15,392 bases of DNA from positions 1 to 15,392 of the forward strand of contig JABFSD010000403.1 in NCBI GenBank assembly GCA_013140935.1, in the 5' to 3' direction. Below, one piece after another: positions 15,230 through 15,392 of the stretch. Position 1 is the stretch's first letter. The number at the start of each line of letters is the position of its first letter. The notes beneath the pieces were generated by a model, which saw only the letters and a program-made list of their open reading frames with translations, was not told the DNA's origin and ran no database searches. A program made the position numbers and the translations under genes. This stretch comes from Acidobacteriota bacterium. Lineage in GTDB: Bacteria; Acidobacteriota; Blastocatellia; RBC074.

Positions 15230-15257
15230 AAGCCCCGTCTCCCAATGACACGGGCTT
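15230..15257. terminator. Imperfect hairpin between the partial gene and the thioredoxin gene
   Basis: AAGCCCCGTCTC (15230-15241) pairs with GACACGGGCTT (15247-15257) around a CCAAT loop, with one mismatch and one bulged base. It lies between the minus-strand partial gene and the thioredoxin ribosome site. There is no T-run in either direction, so it could instead be a leader element or an IS end. Confidence 0.3.
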
Positions 15258-15329
15258 AGTGACAACCCGCCCCACGACCGCCAACAGACGGCCTGCAGAA
15301 GGGTTGAATTGATCGTGTCGCACGCGCCG

Positions 15330-15392
15330 TTACGCGGCGACGGACAACCGTTTCAGTTCCACTTGGTAGCCGAACCGTTCCAGTTGTTGACC
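15330..15392 (-). CDS. C-terminal end of an unidentified gene, cut by the window edge
   Basis: Twenty residues and a TAA stop (TTA at 15330-15332 on the plus strand) are visible, including LERFGYQVELKRL. The 'x-L-x-x-x-G-Y-x-V-x-L' pattern is seen at the C-termini of several transposase families and some other proteins, so a transposase is possible, but 20 residues cannot decide it. It points in the same direction as the thioredoxin gene, 116 bases upstream of it. Confidence 0.5.
   Translation of the reverse strand, partial: GQQLERFGYQVELKRLSVAA

Noticed and set aside
15084..15323. 79-codon minus-strand frame overlapping the thioredoxin start
   Set aside because: It runs through the ribosome site and signal peptide of the thioredoxin gene in another frame and shows no motif.

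Overview
The window is bacterial: genes are densely packed on both strands, Shine-Dalgarno sites are present, and rho-independent terminators are recognisable. Base composition is moderately GC-rich. The gene mix suggests a soil- or mat-type Acidobacteriota, possibly Blastocatellia: a periplasmic sugar-dehydrogenase-like protein carrying PKD and PA14 domains, a lipoprotein M48 peptidase, a cyanobacterial-type Uma2 nuclease and a TlpA-like thioredoxin. No 16S rRNA or other marker gene is present, so the assignment is inference. I see no tRNA, rRNA, CRISPR array or complete insertion sequence.

Left part (1-3076): an ATP-grasp ligase-like gene ends in a good terminator. About 480 bases follow that hold only a possible decayed minus-strand small gene. 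Next is a YbdK-type carboxylate-amine ligase, which converges through a near-perfect bidirectional terminator on a small minus-strand gene of unknown function. The two ligase-fold proteins could act on one substrate, but the terminator and spacer between them argue against a simple operon.

Middle part (3077-8751): a 255-base divergent intergenic region has candidate promoters and two palindromes. It leads into SRPBCC (START-like) and short-chain dehydrogenase genes; the dehydrogenase carries four perfect copies of an in-frame 12-bp repeat. An M48 metalloprotease lipoprotein follows. Then come a minus-strand membrane-anchored coiled-coil miniprotein and, divergent from it, an acyl-CoA synthetase whose stop overlaps the start of a hotdog thioesterase.

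Right part (8761-15392): a large secreted Glu/sorbosone-dehydrogenase-like protein with PKD and PA14 domains lies on the minus strand. On the plus strand is a tight run of a membrane-anchored two-haem cytochrome-like protein, an aldehyde dehydrogenase, a Uma2 nuclease-fold protein and a six-cysteine membrane-anchored protein. A TlpA-like thioredoxin faces this run on the minus strand. The last 63 bases are the C-terminal end of a further minus-strand gene cut by the window edge.

Most of this is ordinary metabolic and envelope gene content. The points most worth a second look are the dehydrogenase repeat, the cytochrome-ALDH-Uma2-six-cysteine run, the ATP-grasp/YbdK pair, and the palindromes at 3213-3280. 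I see no clear evidence of a complete novel system.
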